A stretch of DNA of 64,000 nucleotides from Alphaproteobacteria bacterium (GTDB lineage: Bacteria > Pseudomonadota > Alphaproteobacteria > Rhodobacterales > Rhodobacteraceae). The number at the start of each line of letters is the position of its first letter. Position 1 is the first letter of the stretch. The notes beneath the pieces are model-generated. The model did no database searches. It was not told where the DNA came from and saw only the letters and a program-made list of their open reading frames with translations. Both the position numbers and the translations under genes were made by a program. The stretch spans positions 1-64,000 of the forward strand of contig JAUILL010000009.1 in NCBI GenBank assembly GCA_030433335.1, in the 5' to 3' direction. Below are positions 1 to 8,283 of this stretch, one piece after another.

Positions 1-1
1 A

Positions 2-73
2 GAATTTCTTACCGAACCAGCCAGCGATACCGCCGTCCCGTCCGTCCCAGCCGCGCCTCAGCGCCGCCGGTGA
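2..73 (+). CDS. C-terminal tail of an upstream gene cut by the window start (EFLTEPASDTAVPSVPAAPQRRR*)
   Basis: Open frame from base 2 to TGA at 71-73; no domain visible. Confidence 0.3.
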   Translation, partial: EFLTEPASDTAVPSVPAAPQRRR

Positions 74-251
74 GGGGCCTTCTACGGATACCCACGAAGA
101 GTCGCAACCCCAAAATGAGGGAAAAAGACTTATCCACAGATTTCGTTGGAATTGCGGATTTTTCGGTATTTTCTGACAACTGCCGACATCTCGACATGAC
201 CGCAGAGATATGGCCTTCATGCTGGCGCACCCTCACCCATAGGTACCACAA

Positions 252-1493
252 TTGCTGCTCTACCGTTCCACCATATCACTCATCGCTCCCGTTCTGGCCG
301 GAGCCCTCGCCCTTCGGAGCCTTCGGGGCAAAGAACCGGCGGATGCCTTCAAGGAAAGGATGGGGCACTGCCCTCAATCTGAGCGCACAACCATTTGGGT
401 CCATGGGGCAAGCAACGGAGAACTTAAGTCTGCACGCCCCCTGATAGAGGAATTAAGAAGCGCACGCCCGGACCTAGGGGTTACCGTAACCACAAACACT
501 GTGAGTGGGCGCGATATGGTCAGGGGGTGGGATCTTGCAGAAGTCTCGGCCTTTTGTGCCCCACTGGATCTGCGCACCCCAACGAAGCGGCTGCTTGCAA
601 ACCGGCGGGTGGCTGCCTTGTTGAGCTTGGAAAACGAGCTTTGGCCCAACCGCCTCGTTGCGACTTCTGAAAGGGGTATTCCTGTTTGTCTCGTTGCGGC
701 CAAGGTTTCCCGAAAGTCTGCAAAGATTTGGAAGCGTCTTCCATCCCTGCGTCGAGCGATGTTCCAGAGCCTTGCGTTCTTGGCACCTCAGGACAAAGGC
801 TCGCGTAGTCGATTTCTAGCCTTGGGCGTGCGCGAAGATCAGATGGCGCCGATCATCGAATTGAAGTCCCTATATAAGGCAGACCCGATCGCGCCCCCTG
901 CCCTAGCCCGCCCCCGGTCAGAAATCTGGCTTGCCGCCTCGACGCACGAAGGGGAGGAGGACATTGTTTTGAATGCTTTGGAAACACTCCGACAAAAGGG
1001 CGACGCGCCACTTCTCATTCTCGCGCCCAGACACCCCAAGCGGGCCTCTGAGATAGGCGAATTGCTGAAGACGAAAGGATTTCGCTTCGCTCAGAGAAGT
1101 CTAGGTCAGCAGCCCGATCCGAGCACCGAAGTCTATCTGGCCGACACGATGGGCGAGATGCCCTTGTGGTACAAGTCTGCCAGCGTGACCTTGGTCGCCG
1201 GCTCCTTTGCGGACAAGGGCGGGCATACACCGTTCGAGCCAGCCGCCTATAACACAGCGATTCTCCACGGCCCAAGTACCAGCAACTTTCGCCGCATTTA
1301 CCGGGAACTGGATGCGGCGGGTGGCGCAATATTAGTGCCCACCCCCTCTGACTTGGCCGAGTCTGTCGCCCGCGCCATGGAAGACCCTGGCCGACTAACG
1401 GAGCGCGCGACGGCCACGGTCCAGAAGACCACAGACTTGGCGCCCCTCGTCGATCGCATCTTAAGCGTATTGCCAAAACCGGCATCGCGGTAA
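252..1493 (+). CDS. waaA: 3-deoxy-D-manno-octulosonic acid (Kdo) transferase
   Basis: 413 aa; WVHGASNGELKSARPLIEEL, TTNTVSG, ENELWPN and GGHTPFEPAAYNTAILHGPSTSNF resemble WaaA/KdtA GT-B motifs. Confidence 0.88.
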   Translation: MLLYRSTISLIAPVLAGALALRSLRGKEPADAFKERMGHCPQSERTTIWVHGASNGELKSARPLIEELRSARPDLGVTVTTNTVSGRDMVRGWDLAEVSAFCAPLDLRTPTKRLLANRRVAALLSLENELWPNRLVATSERGIPVCLVAAKVSRKSAKIWKRLPSLRRAMFQSLAFLAPQDKGSRSRFLALGVREDQMAPIIELKSLYKADPIAPPALARPRSEIWLAASTHEGEEDIVLNALETLRQKGDAPLLILAPRHPKRASEIGELLKTKGFRFAQRSLGQQPDPSTEVYLADTMGEMPLWYKSASVTLVAGSFADKGGHTPFEPAAYNTAILHGPSTSNFRRIYRELDAAGGAILVPTPSDLAESVARAMEDPGRLTERATATVQKTTDLAPLVDRILSVLPKPASR

Positions 1494-1636
1494 CTTTAAA
1501 CGCAAATTCCTTGGCAAAGCAGGCAATTTGAGTCGCAACAAATCTCAAATGTCGATAAAAATTAAGACAAACATGCTCGGGCCCCGTGTTCGTTGCTGTT
1601 GTTTGTTTAGATTATTGTGCCTTGGGATTGCGTCAG

Positions 1637-3961
1637 ATGCCAAACTTCAACAACTACAAAGCCCTTTTGGTTTATGGCGCGGATGGCTGGCACGATGGCA
1701 ATGACGTCATCACTTACTCCTTCGCGGGCGATACACTCCCCAGCTACTACGGTACCTTCATGTCGAAGGGGCAGGAATACTGGGACATCGGTGGTGAAAG
1801 TGTCCTGAGCTCCCAAGATCTGGAGATGAGTGCAGCTGAAAAGGCCATGATGCTGCGCGCGGTCGATGCTTGGAACGAAGTGGCAAACGTCAATCTGGTT
1901 GCCGCCTCTGGGTCCGCTGCAAGCGCGCGCGTGATTGCGTCGGACAGCACAGCGCAATCCTACTCATCTATTCTCGCGTTTGCGGACGATAGCTCTGCGT
2001 CGCTTGACATGTCAGACGTCTTCACTGACGGCCTGAATCTATTTGGCGAGACGTTCGATGCCGCCGACATCTATGTGAACGCCAACGGTAGCCTGACATT
2101 CGGGGCCGCCTACAGCGAGGCCTCGCCGAGTTCGTTGAATGGTGCAGTTCCGGCGATGATTGCGGCCTTCTGGTCAGATATCGTCATTGGTGCCGAAGGC
2201 ATCACCACCGATATTGATGCCGAGGCAGGCACCGTGACCCTCGAGTGGCGGCATGTGACCAATTACTCTGGCAGCCTCGCAGATAGCGCGCCTGAAAATA
2301 CCTTTAGCCTGACATTGGTCGATCAAGGGAACGGCGACTTTGATGTCATCTTCGACTACTCGGACATTAACTGGGTCTACGAAGACCTGACTGGCTCCGA
2401 CTCGTCCGCTGTTGCCGGTTTCTCATCTCTCAGCAGCTACTTTGAAACCGAATATTCAAGCCGCACCGAAACGCTGCAATCGCTGGACGAAAGCTCTGGC
2501 AATTCCGGCGAGACCGGTGTCTGGACCTACCAGTTCCGCAGCGGAAACCTATATGTCGATGATGTACTGGTCAGCGAAGGCGCTGCGAAATCGGCAGCAT
2601 ATTCTGCGGACAGCTCTGACAGCGTGGGCGACATCCTGTTCGGCGCGACGGAATTCGACGATGTGGATTTGTACGGATTCGTCAGCGGCCTACCCTATGA
2701 CGGCGCAGGTGACTACTTATCCGACATCGGTGATCTGTGGATCAATGAAAACAATCCTGATCAGTTGGTGAACGGAGTGCCTGTGTACGGGCATACGAGT
2801 TGGAACACCTATCTTCATGAACTGGGACACGCTCTGGGGTTAGAGCATCCCAATGACCGTCCGTGGGCCGCAGCAGTCACCAACCAGCAGACCGTGATGT
2901 CCTACAACGCGCATCCCGCTGAGGAGTATGAGTACCTCGAAGATCAGGCATGGCCCCTCACCCCGATGGTCTGGGATATTCAGGCGATCCAGGCGCTTTA
3001 CGGTGCCAACACAAGCACGCGCACCGAAGACAACGTCTACTTTGGCGACGGAAACGGGAAGAACGGCTCAACTGAATACCAATACGCCACGAACGACGAC
3101 AACAATCTTGGCATGCAGGTCCTTGGGGAAGACGGCGTCTATCGCGACGTGATTCTGACGATCTGGGATGCTGGCGGCACGGACCTGATTGACGCCTCGG
3201 ACCTGAAAACAGACAGCCTCATTGATTTGCGGCCAGGTCACTACTCTACCGTCGGCGAGATCAGCGAGAACATCGGCATCGCCGCAGCGGTCACAGTGTC
3301 AGGCGAAGTAATCAACTACGTGGAAAACGCATGGGGCGGAAAAGGCGACGACGACCTTACCGGCAATGCGGGAAACAACGAACTGCGTGGAAATGCTGGC
3401 ACGGACACTCTGATCGGGGGCAACGGGGCGGATCGCCTCTTTGGCGGCACGCAGGATGACCTGCTGTTCGGCGAGAATGGCAACGACCGATTGTTCGGCG
3501 GCCAAGGCGCTGACATCCTGTCCGGTGATGCAGGGCAAGACCGCCTCAATGGGAACGCTGGCGACGATGACATGTCTGGTGGCGGCGCGAAGGATATTCT
3601 CAAGGGCGGTGCAGGCGCCGATTACCTCGCAGGGGGTGCGGGCCATGATAACCTGTACGGTCAGAAGGGGAACGACACCCTTTTCGGCGGCAAAGGCGAT
3701 GACACCCTGACCGGCAACGCGGGCAAAGACACCTTTGTCTTCAGTGCCGGTTCTGATGTGATTTCGGATTTCGCTCTCGCGATAAACGAGGTGATTGACC
3801 TAAGCGCTGCGGCGGGGATTACCGGTTTCAACGACCTGATGACTAACCACGCAACGGCCCAAGGCAATGGCGTTCTGATCAGCGACGATGCCGGAAATGA
3901 ATTGTTGGTGCGCAGCGTTGAGCCGGACGATCTGACCAGCAACCACTTCCTGTTTGCCTGA
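1637..3961 (+). CDS. Serralysin-like M10 metalloprotease with NIDO-like insertion and C-terminal RTX repeats
   Basis: HELGHALGLEH zinc motif, TVMSYNA Met-turn, then GGxGxDxLxGGxGxD repeats; ORF open from 1586, start at MPNFNNYK preferred. Confidence 0.9.
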   Translation: MPNFNNYKALLVYGADGWHDGNDVITYSFAGDTLPSYYGTFMSKGQEYWDIGGESVLSSQDLEMSAAEKAMMLRAVDAWNEVANVNLVAASGSAASARVIASDSTAQSYSSILAFADDSSASLDMSDVFTDGLNLFGETFDAADIYVNANGSLTFGAAYSEASPSSLNGAVPAMIAAFWSDIVIGAEGITTDIDAEAGTVTLEWRHVTNYSGSLADSAPENTFSLTLVDQGNGDFDVIFDYSDINWVYEDLTGSDSSAVAGFSSLSSYFETEYSSRTETLQSLDESSGNSGETGVWTYQFRSGNLYVDDVLVSEGAAKSAAYSADSSDSVGDILFGATEFDDVDLYGFVSGLPYDGAGDYLSDIGDLWINENNPDQLVNGVPVYGHTSWNTYLHELGHALGLEHPNDRPWAAAVTNQQTVMSYNAHPAEEYEYLEDQAWPLTPMVWDIQAIQALYGANTSTRTEDNVYFGDGNGKNGSTEYQYATNDDNNLGMQVLGEDGVYRDVILTIWDAGGTDLIDASDLKTDSLIDLRPGHYSTVGEISENIGIAAAVTVSGEVINYVENAWGGKGDDDLTGNAGNNELRGNAGTDTLIGGNGADRLFGGTQDDLLFGENGNDRLFGGQGADILSGDAGQDRLNGNAGDDDMSGGGAKDILKGGAGADYLAGGAGHDNLYGQKGNDTLFGGKGDDTLTGNAGKDTFVFSAGSDVISDFALAINEVIDLSAAAGITGFNDLMTNHATAQGNGVLISDDAGNELLVRSVEPDDLTSNHFLFA
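3337..3745 (+). repeat. RTX calcium-binding nonapeptide repeat array (about a dozen units)
   Basis: Translated GKGDDDLTGNAGNNELRGNAGTDTLIGGNGADRLFGG...GGKGDDTLTGNAGKDTF; boundaries approximate. Confidence 0.85.
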
Positions 3962-5098
3962 TCAAACCTGCACAGCGAACCTCGCAGCGAGATGCGCTAT
4001 TCGTTCAATGATCTCTTCGCGGGCATCACCGTTGCGCGGTGCGTCTCTTAGTGTGGCAAACCAATGCTCGGGCGGATTGCGACCCAGTCGGTGATTGTCA
4101 AAACGCAGCTCCCTCAGGACGCTTTTAGCTGCTGGCGGAAGAGCTGATGGGATATCATGACCGTTCAGGGTGGCCCAAACGCCAGCCCAAAGCCGCCCTA
4201 CGGACCACGGATTATACCCGCCGCCACCAAGCACCAGATACCGCAAGGACATGGATTTGAGCGCACGCACGATCGCCCAATGGCTGTTGTTAGACAGGGT
4301 TAATCGCGACAGGGGATCTTCGGTTACCGCATCCGCACCGCATTGGAGCACAATAGCCTCGGGCGCGAACTGCTCGACGGCTGGCAAGATCAGGCGATCG
4401 CGGATCACCGACATTTCTGTATCGTTGAGCCCCGCCGGCACCGGTAGGTTAAACAAGCTCCCTGCCCCGTCGCCAGCCAGATCACCGGTGCGCGGCCAGC
4501 GATTCTCTTCATGCACAGAGATCATCAACACGTCGGGATCCTGCCCGAAGGCGACCTCGACACCATCGGGGTGATGGGCATCAATGTCGATATAGGCAAT
4601 GCGCCGAACAGCTGTCCGCCGCAGGGACAAAATCGCCAGCACCGGATCATTCAAATAGCAAAACCCGTTTGCCCGCGCAGGCATCCCGTGATGGGTGCCG
4701 CCCGCAGGCGAATAGATCACGCCACCATTGGCCAACAACTCTCCAGCCAACAAAGAGGCCCCAGCAGACGTCGCGGGTCTTTGCCACATTTCGGGGAAAA
4801 CAGGATTGGCTGTTGTACCTAGACCGAAAACCGCTCGGTCATGGTCCGTCACCTCTTGTGTGCGCTCTGCCTGTTGCAAGGCATCCAAGTATGCGGGGTC
4901 ATGCCAGATGGAGAGCGCTGCCGCCTTGGCCTTGGGACTTTGCACGTACTGATCGGGCCCCAGCCACCCCATCGCGCGCGATAAATCGATCACAGTAGAG
5001 ACGCGGGGCACCCGCAAGGGATGCCATGGGCCGTAGGACGAGCGCCGGTAAATCTCGGACCCGATAAAAAGAGGAGCAGTCCGCGGGTCTTTGATCAC
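3962..5098 (-). CDS. Histone deacetylase family protein (AcuC-like)
   Basis: GGTHHGMPARANGFCYLNDP, YIDIDAHHPDGVEVAF, LGGGGYNPWSVGRLW. Confidence 0.88.
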   Translation of the reverse strand: MIKDPRTAPLFIGSEIYRRSSYGPWHPLRVPRVSTVIDLSRAMGWLGPDQYVQSPKAKAAALSIWHDPAYLDALQQAERTQEVTDHDRAVFGLGTTANPVFPEMWQRPATSAGASLLAGELLANGGVIYSPAGGTHHGMPARANGFCYLNDPVLAILSLRRTAVRRIAYIDIDAHHPDGVEVAFGQDPDVLMISVHEENRWPRTGDLAGDGAGSLFNLPVPAGLNDTEMSVIRDRLILPAVEQFAPEAIVLQCGADAVTEDPLSRLTLSNNSHWAIVRALKSMSLRYLVLGGGGYNPWSVGRLWAGVWATLNGHDIPSALPPAAKSVLRELRFDNHRLGRNPPEHWFATLRDAPRNGDAREEIIERIAHLAARFAVQV

Positions 5099-5114
5099 GT
5101 GGCGGCGACTTTCC

Positions 5115-5642
5115 TTAGTTGGCCAGTTGCGCCTCGATCTCCGAGACCAATTTCGGCGCGGTGGGGTTCACCATAGAGCCATAGGTTGCCACAACCTCGC
5201 CCTCGGGGGAAACCAGCACTTTGTTAAAATTCCAGCCCGGTTCGAAGCCCGTCGTTTCTTGAACCCAGCGATAGAAGGGGTGCGCCTCGGTGCCGCGAAC
5301 ACGCGACAGATCTGTCATCGGCAAGGTTAGGTCGAAGTTCACGGCGCAGAAATCTTTGACCGCCTCCGCGCTGTCCAACTCTTGCCGAAAATCATCGGAC
5401 GGGACAGCCAAGACAACGAGGCCGCGTTCGCCGTAGCGTTCATGCAGAGTTTGCAAATCGTCATATTGCGGCGTGAACCCACAGCGCGATGCCGTGTTCA
5501 CGACAAGTACCGGACGTCCTTCCCACTCTGCCGTATTCATGGGCAGCCCCTCAATCGAGGTGAACGCAAAGTCTCCCATACCCGCCCAAGCCGGCGCAGC
5601 ACACAGAGCGATAACAAACGCGAGACGATTTTTGCCAGACAT
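5115..5642 (-). CDS. Glutathione peroxidase family protein with signal peptide
   Basis: VLVVNTASRCGFTPQYDDLQTLHERYGERGLVVLAVPSDDF and WNFNKVLVSPEGEVVATYGS. Confidence 0.88.
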   Translation of the reverse strand: MSGKNRLAFVIALCAAPAWAGMGDFAFTSIEGLPMNTAEWEGRPVLVVNTASRCGFTPQYDDLQTLHERYGERGLVVLAVPSDDFRQELDSAEAVKDFCAVNFDLTLPMTDLSRVRGTEAHPFYRWVQETTGFEPGWNFNKVLVSPEGEVVATYGSMVNPTAPKLVSEIEAQLAN

Positions 5643-5778
5643 TAATCATTCCTCCTAGACCGAGCGCCTTCACCACCAATACGCGAGACAGCGAGAAAAG
5701 TTTCCCGCCAATAACGGAAAAGCGATTTTCGCAAAGATACCGCATCGGGTTGGCGGGTAGATAGCGTCCCGCACATGC

Positions 5779-5806
5779 TTGTCCAGTTCACCTTGTCCAG
5801 TTCACC
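5779..5806. repeat. 14-bp perfect tandem repeat (TTGTCCAGTTCACC)x2
   Basis: Read directly: two adjacent identical 14-mers at 5779-5792 and 5793-5806. Confidence 0.95.
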
Positions 5807-5876
5807 ACGTTCGGCGCAGATATTGCATTTGTCGCAAAGACCAATATTTTCTCAGCACTGCGCCTGAGGAGCCCAG

Positions 5877-6329
5877 ATGATCCGCTACGACCTGAAATGC
5901 GCCGAAGGGCACACGTTTGACAGCTGGTTCCAGTCCAGTAGTGCCTATGACAAGCTCGCTGCGGCGGGGATGGTGTCCTGTGTCATCTGTGGTGGAACCA
6001 AGGTCGAGAAAGCCATCATGGCGCCGCGCGTCTCCACCTCTGACAAAGCTCCGGTCGCGCCTATGGCAGAGCCAGCCGAAGCCCCCGCGCCAAAGCTGAC
6101 CCAGAACAGCGACACCGAAAAGATGCTGGCCGAGATGCGCAAGCACATCGAAAAGAACGCGACCTATGTGGGCGGCAATTTCGCCGCTGAGGCCCGTGCG
6201 CAGCATTTGGGTGACGCCCCTGAACGTGCCATCTATGGCGAGGCCAAACCCGAAGACGTGAAGAAATTGATTGAGGACGACGTACCCGTCGCCCCCCTGC
6301 CGTTTACCCCGACACGAAAGACGAGTTGA
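5877..6329 (+). CDS. DUF1178 family protein
   Basis: MIRYDLKCAEGHTFDSWFQSSSAYDKL...VSCVICGGTKVEKAIMAP is typical DUF1178. Confidence 0.88.
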   Translation: MIRYDLKCAEGHTFDSWFQSSSAYDKLAAAGMVSCVICGGTKVEKAIMAPRVSTSDKAPVAPMAEPAEAPAPKLTQNSDTEKMLAEMRKHIEKNATYVGGNFAAEARAQHLGDAPERAIYGEAKPEDVKKLIEDDVPVAPLPFTPTRKTS

Positions 6330-6973
6330 TGACAGTCCTGATCACAGGCGCAAACCGCGGCGTTGGCCATGAGCTTTACACGCTTTACCAATCCAAAGGC
6401 GCCGAGGTGATCGGAACCGCTCGCAGCGGGTCAGACTACCTGCCGCTCGAAGTCACGGATCCCGCCAGTCACGCCGTCCTTGCCGCGCATCTGGAGGGGA
6501 CGCCGATCGACCTGCTCGTGTGCAATGCTGGCGTCTACTTTGACACGGCCGAGTCGCTGGACGCCGGCTACCCCGCCGACATGTGGGCGCAGACTTTTGC
6601 GGTGAACGTCACCGGCGTCTTTATGACCGTCCAATCCTTGCTCCCGAATCTGCGGGTGGCCAAAGCACCAAAGATCGCGATTCTCTCGTCCCAAATGGCG
6701 TCTCACACCCGCGCCCCCGGTGGCAGCTACATCTACCGCGCCTCCAAGGCGGCCGTGCTGAACGTCGGACTGAACCTAGCCACGGATCTGCGCCGCGAAG
6801 GAATCGCTGTGAGCGTCTACGATCCCGGCTGGACCCGCACGGACATGGGCGGCCCTGATGCCGACATTGACGTTTCCGAGTCGGCCCAAGGGCTCTTCGC
6901 GCAATTTGAGGCCCTAAGCATGGCGACCACCGGCAAGTTTCTGACTTGGGACGGTCGCGATCATCCGTTCTGA
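6326..6973 (+). CDS. SDR family NAD(P)-dependent oxidoreductase
   Basis: TGANRGVGHEL, NAGVY, YIYRASKAAV catalytic YxxxK; 4-bp overlap with upstream ORF. Confidence 0.88.
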   Translation: MMTVLITGANRGVGHELYTLYQSKGAEVIGTARSGSDYLPLEVTDPASHAVLAAHLEGTPIDLLVCNAGVYFDTAESLDAGYPADMWAQTFAVNVTGVFMTVQSLLPNLRVAKAPKIAILSSQMASHTRAPGGSYIYRASKAAVLNVGLNLATDLRREGIAVSVYDPGWTRTDMGGPDADIDVSESAQGLFAQFEALSMATTGKFLTWDGRDHPF

Positions 6974-7036
6974 CCCTTGCGAAGCCGACGGTCTGCGCGT
7001 AAACGCGGGCGGACTTTAGGTGACAGGGGGGTTCTC

Positions 7037-8275
7037 ATGCCTATCCTCGTGATGAAATTCGGCGGTACGTCCGTTGCAAACCTTGACCGTATCCGCCGCG
7101 CAGCGAAACGCGTGGGTCTGGAAGTGGCCAAGGGCTATGATGTCATTGTCATCGTTAGCGCCATGTCGGGCAAAACAAACGAGCTGGTCGGCTGGGTTAA
7201 CGAGACCTCGCCTCTGTATGACGCGCGTGAATACGACGCCGTTGTCAGCTCGGGCGAGAATGTCACCGCTGGCCTGATGGCCCTGACTCTTCAGGAAATG
7301 GACGTGCCCGCGCGCAGCTGGCAGGGCTGGCAAGTTCCGCTGAAGACCACTTCGGCGCACGGTCAGGCCCGGATCGAAGAGATCCCCACCGACAACCTGA
7401 TGGACAAATTCGGCGAAGGCATGCGTGTGGCCGTGGTCGCTGGCTTCCAGGGCATCAGCCCCGAGGGCCGCATCACCACTCTGGGCCGCGGCGGCTCGGA
7501 CACCACTGCTGTGGCCTTTGCGGCTGCGTTCGATGCAGAGCGTTGTGACATCTACACCGATGTTGACGGGGTCTACACCACCGACCCCCGCATCAGCGAC
7601 AAAGCCCGCAAGCTGGACAAGATCGCGTTCGAGGAAATGCTCGAACTGGCCAGCCTTGGCGCCAAGGTGCTGCAAACCCGTTCGGTCGAATTGGCCATGC
7701 GCTATAATGTAAAACTGCGCGTCCTTTCCAGCTTTGAAGAACCGTCGGACGAGGCCGGTACGCTGGTCTGCGATGAGGAGGAAATCATGGAAGATAAAGT
7801 TGTCTCCGGCGTCGCCTACAGCCGCGACGAAGCGAAAATGACCCTCGTGTCGGTCGAAGACCGTCCGGGCATTGCTGCTGCCATCTTCGGCCCCTTGGCT
7901 GACGCAGGCATCAACGTGGATATGATCGTCCAGAACATCTCGGACGAAGGCACCACCGACATGACCTTCAGCTGCCCCACCGATCAGGTGAAGCGCGCAG
8001 AGAAGGCTCTGAACGACGCCAAAGCGGCCGGCACCATCGGCTTCGAAGAGATCATCGCTGACACCAACGTGGCGAAAATCTCGGTCGTAGGCATCGGCAT
8101 GCGCAGCCAGCCCGGCGTTGCGGCCAAGATGTTCAAAGTGCTGTCGAACGAAGGCATCAACATCAAGGTTATTGCCACTTCGGAAATTAAAATTTCCGTT
8201 TTGATCGATCGGAAATACATGGAACTCGCGGTTCAGGCACTGCATGATGCCTTTGAACTGGAGAAATCAGCCTAA
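7037..8275 (+). CDS. lysC: Aspartate kinase
   Basis: MPILVMKFGGTSVAN, GRGGSDTTAVAFAAAFDAERCDIYTDVDGVYTTDPR, tandem ACT domains. Confidence 0.96.
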   Translation: MPILVMKFGGTSVANLDRIRRAAKRVGLEVAKGYDVIVIVSAMSGKTNELVGWVNETSPLYDAREYDAVVSSGENVTAGLMALTLQEMDVPARSWQGWQVPLKTTSAHGQARIEEIPTDNLMDKFGEGMRVAVVAGFQGISPEGRITTLGRGGSDTTAVAFAAAFDAERCDIYTDVDGVYTTDPRISDKARKLDKIAFEEMLELASLGAKVLQTRSVELAMRYNVKLRVLSSFEEPSDEAGTLVCDEEEIMEDKVVSGVAYSRDEAKMTLVSVEDRPGIAAAIFGPLADAGINVDMIVQNISDEGTTDMTFSCPTDQVKRAEKALNDAKAAGTIGFEEIIADTNVAKISVVGIGMRSQPGVAAKMFKVLSNEGINIKVIATSEIKISVLIDRKYMELAVQALHDAFELEKSA

Positions 8276-8283
8276 GGGGCACC

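Noticed and set aside
1494-1636. Short inverted repeats (CAAATT/AATTTG, TTTGAG/CTCAAA) between waaA and the protease
   Set aside because: 6-bp arms, no T tract; too weak to call
6974-7036. Possible lysine riboswitch upstream of lysC
   Set aside because: Only about 60 bp of leader, no riboswitch-like structure seen
7016-8245. 409-aa ORF antisense to lysC
   Set aside because: Shadow ORF, no recognisable domain
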